Shown piece after piece: positions 42,448-46,067 of a stretch of DNA of 46,067 nucleotides. The notes below the pieces were generated by a model. That model was not told the origin of the DNA and ran no database searches. It worked only from the letters and a program-made list of their open reading frames with translations. Made by a program: the position numbers and the translations under genes. Position 1 is the stretch's first letter. Each line of letters begins with the position of its first letter. The DNA is from JBBSVE01 sp038233815 (GTDB lineage: Bacteria > Pseudomonadota > Alphaproteobacteria > Rhodobacterales > Rhodobacteraceae), in NCBI GenBank assembly GCA_038233815.1, contig JBBSVE010000003.1, positions 1-46,067 on the forward strand, written 5' to 3'.

Positions 42448-44529
42448 ATGTCGTTTCACAAGCCGACCCGCCACCAGTTCCTCGGCGGAGCCGCCGCTGC
42501 GATCGGGGTATCGGCTCTGCTGAACTCCACCGTGCTGGCCGCGCTGGATACCAATTCTCTCGGCGGCCGGATATTTCACGCCGGCGACCTCTGACCCTTC
42601 GAGGCCGTGGTCAGGGACGGCCGCCTGATCGCCATCAGCGCGGTGCAGGAACTGGACGAACAGCCGACCGAGAGGCTCATGTTTGGCATCACCGACCGCA
42701 CCTGCGACAAATCGTGCATCAATTATCCGATGGTTCGCAAATCCTATCTTGGCAACTGGCAAAGCGGCGATACCAAATCCGAGCTGCGCGGCAGGGAACC
42801 CTATGTCCGCGTGGACTGCGATACGGCGCTCGGTCTGACGGCCAAGGTGCTGCTCGATACTGCCAGCTCCCACGGCAATCAGGCGAGCTTCAGCTCCTCC
42901 TACGGCGGCTGGGCAGATACGGGGAACTTCCGGCCCGACGTGATGCAGGGCCGGCTGATGAACCTGACCGGCGGCTGCACCAATACGCAGGGCGACTGGT
43001 CGCCCGCCGGCTCGCAGATCTGCCTGCCCCGCGTGACCGGGGATATGGGGGTCTATCCCGCGCAGACCGCGTGCGAGGTGATCCGCGACAACACCGAGGT
43101 CTTCGTTCTGGTCGGCTGCGATCCGATCAAGAACAATAGTATCGAACATACCGTGGCCGACCACCAGTGTCTGGCCCCCGGGGCGCAGATTAGCGACAGC
43201 GGTTGCAAGTTCATCCCGATCAATCCGCAGCCCACGCCGTCCGACGAATATCTCGATGCGGGACTGGGTCAGCATCGTGCCCAACACCGACGTCGTCTTC
43301 TTCAATGCGATGGCATTCCATTCATCTGCAACGGCCTGACTGCCACATATCCCGACGTGAAGATGATCTGCAACGCGGGCGACACCTTCATGTCCCACCG
43401 GCAGGATACGAACCGCCTCATCCGTGCGCTGACGAAGGTGGAGATGATCGTCAGCGTCGATGTCTGGTGGACGGCCGCGACCCGATGGGCGGATATCGTG
43501 CTGCCCGTGAGCTCGACGCGGGAGCGCGACGGCATCAGCATCGGCGGCATTGATTCCAACGACAGGATCTACGCGATGAAGCAGGTGATCGAGCCGGAAG
43601 GCGAAAGCATGTCCGACTGTCACATCTGCGAAGGTCTGGCCGAGAAGATGGGGATATGGACGCAATTCACCGACAGTCTCGAACTGATCGACCATATCGA
43701 GGTGGCCTACAACCGGTCTGCGGCATCCAAGGATACGTCGTTCAAGGATTTCTTGGACAAGGGCTATGCACGCCACGAGGTGCCCCAAGCGGCCCGGCGC
43801 CGGGTGCGGCACGGCAATTTATAGACTGATCCGATCGCGAACCCGCTGCACACGCCCTCGGGCAAGATCGAGATGTTCTGCGAGGACATCGCGGGCTTTC
43901 AGATCGACGACTGCTCCGGAATGCCGGTCTGGATGAAAAAGCACGAGTATCTGGGCAATGCCGAGGACGACCAGCTAACTGTCGTGAGCCCGCATCCCTG
44001 GTATCCGCTCCACAGCCAGGTGGACCAGTCGAGCAGGCTGCGCGATCTCTACAAGATCGAAGGCCGCAAGCCGGTCCGCATCACCGCGAAGGATGCCGCC
44101 GAGCGCGGGATCGAAAACGGCGATCTGGTCGAGCTTTACAACGACCGCGGCACGATCCTGTCGGACGACATCATGCCCGGCCTGGTGTCGGTTTATGAGG
44201 GCGGCTGGCCCTCGCTCGACAGCAAGGTGCGCTGCAACTCCGGGCTGGTCAACTTCCTGACGCCGATGCAAAGGTCCTCGGGGCTGTCACAGGCAACGAC
44301 CGCCAATACGGCGCTGTGCTGCATGCGCAAGTGCGAGGATCCCCACGGGCCGAACATGGCCTACGAGAAACCCGAGATCATCGAGGATTGCGAGGTGGCC
44401 GCAATCGACGAGGACGCGCTGGGACTGGACCGGGTCGCCACCATCATCGAAACGCTTCTGGCCGATGCCAGCGAAGGCGAGAAGATTTTTTACGAGCGAT
44501 CCACCGTCTGTCAGGGGCGCAAGAGGTGA
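42448..44529 (+). pseudogene. DMSO/TMAO-reductase-family molybdoenzyme, degraded
   Basis: The conceptual protein starts MSFHKPTRHQFLGGAAAAIG (a degraded Tat leader). It continues, in one frame after an in-frame TGA at 42592-42594, with PFEAVVRDGRLIAIS, KSCINYPMVRKSYL, NFRPDVMQGRLMNLTGGC, then WWTAATRWADIVLPVSS. After an in-frame TAG at 43822-43824 it reads NPLHTPSGKIEMF and SPHPWYPLHSQVDQSSRLRDL. Near 43261 a one-base gain shifts the frame (the true sequence DWVSIVPNTDVVFFNAMAFH is in another frame). At about 43320 the frame returns with a jump to CNGLTATYPDVKM, so about 150-170 residues of the catalytic core are missing. The enzyme would reduce DMSO, TMAO or similar N- or S-oxides in the periplasm. 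Confidence 0.88.
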
Positions 44530-44657
44530 CGCACTTCACCCAGAACCAGTGGAAAGGCATCACCCCGTCGATGTTCCCCCGTGCCGGTCTCGATCAGAGC
44601 GAGGTCATGCTGGTGATGGAATATCCGATGGAGAATGCCTCCGACGCGTCGAAATGA
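44526..44657 (+). CDS. Short ORF coupled to the reductase pseudogene
   Basis: GTG at 44526 overlaps the reductase stop (GTGA) and encodes 43 residues starting MTHFTQNQWKGITPSM. AAGAGG lies just upstream. I do not recognise it. It could be a true small accessory protein coupled to the reductase or the truncated start of a larger decayed gene. Nothing is seen in 44658-44767. Confidence 0.3.
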   Translation: MTHFTQNQWKGITPSMFPRAGLDQSEVMLVMEYPMENASDASK

Positions 44658-44767
44658 CCGTCGGCCACGGCATCCCATCTGGCGCGGGGTTTCGCCTCTC
44701 CCGCTCCGCGACGGGACCGGTTGCGGAGGTGTCCGGGGCAGGTCGGTCCCCAATGGGGGGATATTGC

Positions 44768-45295
44768 GTGAGACAAAGCCAACTGGCCGCGATCCTGTTC
44801 GAGCGCGGCAACATCGACCTCTTTCTGGCCGGGCTGGCTCGGACCCTGACGGCCTCGGGTGTGCGCGTGCGCGATGCAGTGCAAAGCCCTGGCGCCACGA
44901 ACCGCGCGTGCCGCTGTGCCGACATGGACCTGACGATGCTCCATTCGCGAAAGGCCTTCCGCATCTCCCAGCCTCTCGAAACTGGCTCGCACGGGTGTCG
45001 GCTGGATCCCGGCGCATTGGCCGAATGCTCCGCCTTCATAGAGGAAAACCTGCGGTCCGGCGCCGATCTGCTGATCCTGAACCGATTCGGGCGCGGCGAA
45101 AGTCAAGGGTGCGAGTTCCGCAATCTGATCGGGACGGCCGTCGGTCCGGGCGTTCCGATGCTGACCGTCGTCAGGCCGATCACTGAGGGCGCCTGGGTCA
45201 CCTATGGCGCCACCGTCGCCTGCACCCTGCCGATGGTGCGCAAGACCGTTCTGGACTGGGCGATCGACGCGCAGCAGTCGCGCAATGCTGCGTGA
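44768..45295 (+). CDS. DUF2478 family protein (molybdenum-associated nucleotide-binding-like)
   Basis: This 175-residue protein has the DUF2478 pattern: an N-terminal LAAILFERGNIDLFLAGLARTL, CADMDLTMLHSRKAFRISQP, GSHGCRLDPGALAECSAFIEENL, LLILNRFGRGESQG and PMLTVVRP. Members are often encoded beside molybdate transporters or molybdoenzymes, and the NRFG motif recalls P-loop-like proteins. The start is GTG at 44768, eight bases after a G-rich GGGGGG. It is intact although the adjacent molybdoenzyme gene is broken, so it may still serve elsewhere in molybdenum metabolism. Confidence 0.8.
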   Translation: MRQSQLAAILFERGNIDLFLAGLARTLTASGVRVRDAVQSPGATNRACRCADMDLTMLHSRKAFRISQPLETGSHGCRLDPGALAECSAFIEENLRSGADLLILNRFGRGESQGCEFRNLIGTAVGPGVPMLTVVRPITEGAWVTYGATVACTLPMVRKTVLDWAIDAQQSRNAA

Positions 45296-45453
45296 CCTGC
45301 GAACCGCCAGCCCCGCTGCCAGAGGACTTGTCCATCGCATCCGATCCACCGGAAGAGCACTTGACCGTCTTTTCGGACAGCCCCTCGACCCGGGCAACAG
45401 CGCATGTGCGCCGGCCTGACAAATCCCTCCGCAACACTTCGGTAGGAACGACC

Positions 45454-45886
45454 ATGAACCGCAATGCACGCGTCGCCGTGGCACTTATCGCAACAGCCCC
45501 CGCTTTCGCTTTCGCCGAGACGTTCGAGGAGACGATGCTCAACAAGGGCCAGACTGCTGCCATGGTCTCCGAACCACGCTTCGTCTCGGTCGAGATCGGC
45601 ACTACGGTCACATTCCTCCCCGTGGACAAGGGGCACAATGCCGAGACCTTTAAGGGTACAATGCGGGAGGATCACGAGCTTTTCAAGGGCAAGACGAACC
45701 AGAAGGTATCGGCCGATCTGACGACCGAGGGCATGATCGGCTTAGAATGCAAGCCGCACCTCGGCATGGGCATGGTGATGCAGGTCTGAAACACCAAAGT
45801 GCCGGAAGATTTTCTGAAGGCGAAAATGCCGGAAAAAAGCGAAAGTGACGTTCGAGGAGATTCTCGCTGACGTGCCCTCGAACTGA
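45454..45886 (+). pseudogene. Pseudoazurin, truncated by a premature stop and frameshift
   Basis: The 111-residue intact part has a signal peptide (MNRNARVAVALIATAPAFAFA) and a type I copper domain. The ligands are present: His in PVDKGHNAE, and Cys, His and Met in LECKPHLGMGM. The frame stops at TGA 45787-45789, just after the last strand. Coding-like sequence continues in frame (NTKVPEDFLKAKMPEK). Then an extra A in the A6 run near 45833-45838 shifts it to another frame that reads AKVTFEEILADVPSN and stops at 45886. So the C-terminal helices are lost. Pseudoazurin donates electrons to nitrite or nitrous-oxide reductases. The copper site is kept, so some function cannot be excluded. Confidence 0.8.
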
Positions 45887-45946
45887 TCCCCGCGCCGGGA
45901 GGACTGCGGTTCTTCCGGGCCTTTTCCTAAACTTTTGATTTCCAAC

Positions 45947-46067
45947 GGCTTTGTTGCACAAATAGGCTGACGGCCGGACTGCCCCTTTTCCTGGACCGAC
46001 TTACCCCACAACCTTTGTGACGGGGATGCCGAGCGCGGTGTAGCCGTTCAGGACGGCAACACGAACC
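45947..46067 (-). mobile_element. IS5-family insertion sequence, right-hand end (partial)
   Basis: GGCTTTGTTGCACAAAT (45947-45963) is a terminal inverted repeat typical of IS5-family elements in alphaproteobacteria, and it is followed by the 3' end of a transposase gene on the minus strand. The element runs off the window, so the other end and the target duplication cannot be seen. Confidence 0.85.
46001..46067 (-). CDS. IS5-family transposase, C-terminal fragment (partial)
   Basis: The minus strand reads VRVAVLNGYTALGIPVTKVVG and stops at TAA (46003-46001). This is the conserved C-terminal tail of many IS5-family transposases. The rest of the gene lies beyond the right edge. Confidence 0.8.
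   Translation of the reverse strand, partial: VRVAVLNGYTALGIPVTKVVG

Noticed and set aside
42592..42594. In-frame TGA of the molybdoenzyme gene as a selenocysteine codon
   Set aside because: It is not at the Mo-ligand position, no SECIS-like hairpin was recognised after it, and the gene carries further lesions.

Overview
The window is about 46 kb of high-GC, densely coding DNA. The gene content and style point to an alphaproteobacterium of the Rhodobacteraceae (Rhodobacter/Roseobacter group). The evidence is a GTTC-N7-GTTC LexA-type operator, a TRAP transporter, a ChvE/GguAB sugar transporter with a divergent LysR regulator, a class III alcohol dehydrogenase/S-formylglutathione hydrolase pair, an ImuB mutasome protein and many 4-base ATGA overlaps. 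No rRNA, tRNA or CRISPR array was seen.

Layout. 1-7.7 kb: the 3' end of pbpC; a small envelope cluster (membrane protein, an OmpA-family gene broken by an amber codon, a Sel1-repeat protein); then an MFS transporter, mepA, a phytase-esterase-like secreted protein and a queuosine-precursor (VUT) transporter. 7.7-11 kb: a structured intergenic RNA candidate whose 5' arm is complementary over 16 nt to the 3' end of 16S rRNA, nagA, and an SOS-controlled imuB without imuA or dnaE2 beside it. 11-24 kb: ordinary housekeeping and metabolic genes, including a cytochrome c', frmA, a luciferase-like monooxygenase, a GNAT enzyme, a NYN/OST-HTH protein, accD-folC, an AEC transporter, an iodotyrosine-deiodinase-like nitroreductase, fghA, a YaiI-family protein, a DMT transporter and a HAD hydrolase.

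23.6-31.3 kb: a sugar locus. The LysR gene gbpR is divergent from chvE-gguA-gguB, which is followed by an IlvD/EDD-family sugar-acid dehydratase and a Gfo/Idh/MocA sugar 1-dehydrogenase. Together these take up an aldose such as arabinose, galactose or fucose and start its oxidative, non-phosphorylating catabolism. 31.4-36.0 kb: an apparent catabolic operon with a homoserine-dehydrogenase-like/SAF (COG4091, DRL-type) oxidoreductase, an ABM-fold monooxygenase and a complete DctPQM TRAP transporter; the substrate is unknown. 36.0-41.7 kb: a glycine-betaine-type ABC transporter (proXWV) divergent from a dimethylglycine/sarcosine-dehydrogenase-like flavoprotein. These fit uptake and demethylation of methylated amines, with frmA and fghA able to clear the formaldehyde released.

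41.7-46.07 kb is a decaying region. It holds about 780 bp without a recognisable gene, a DMSO/TMAO reductase pseudogene (two in-frame stops, a frameshift and an internal deletion), a short coupled ORF, an intact-looking DUF2478 gene, a truncated pseudoazurin gene, and the end of an IS5-family element running off the right edge. It reads as the remains of an anaerobic/N-oxide respiration module.

Three transporter operons of unrelated families (chvE, proX, dctP) each have a strong RNA hairpin directly after the binding-protein gene and before the permease genes. This is a shared architecture for making binding protein in excess.
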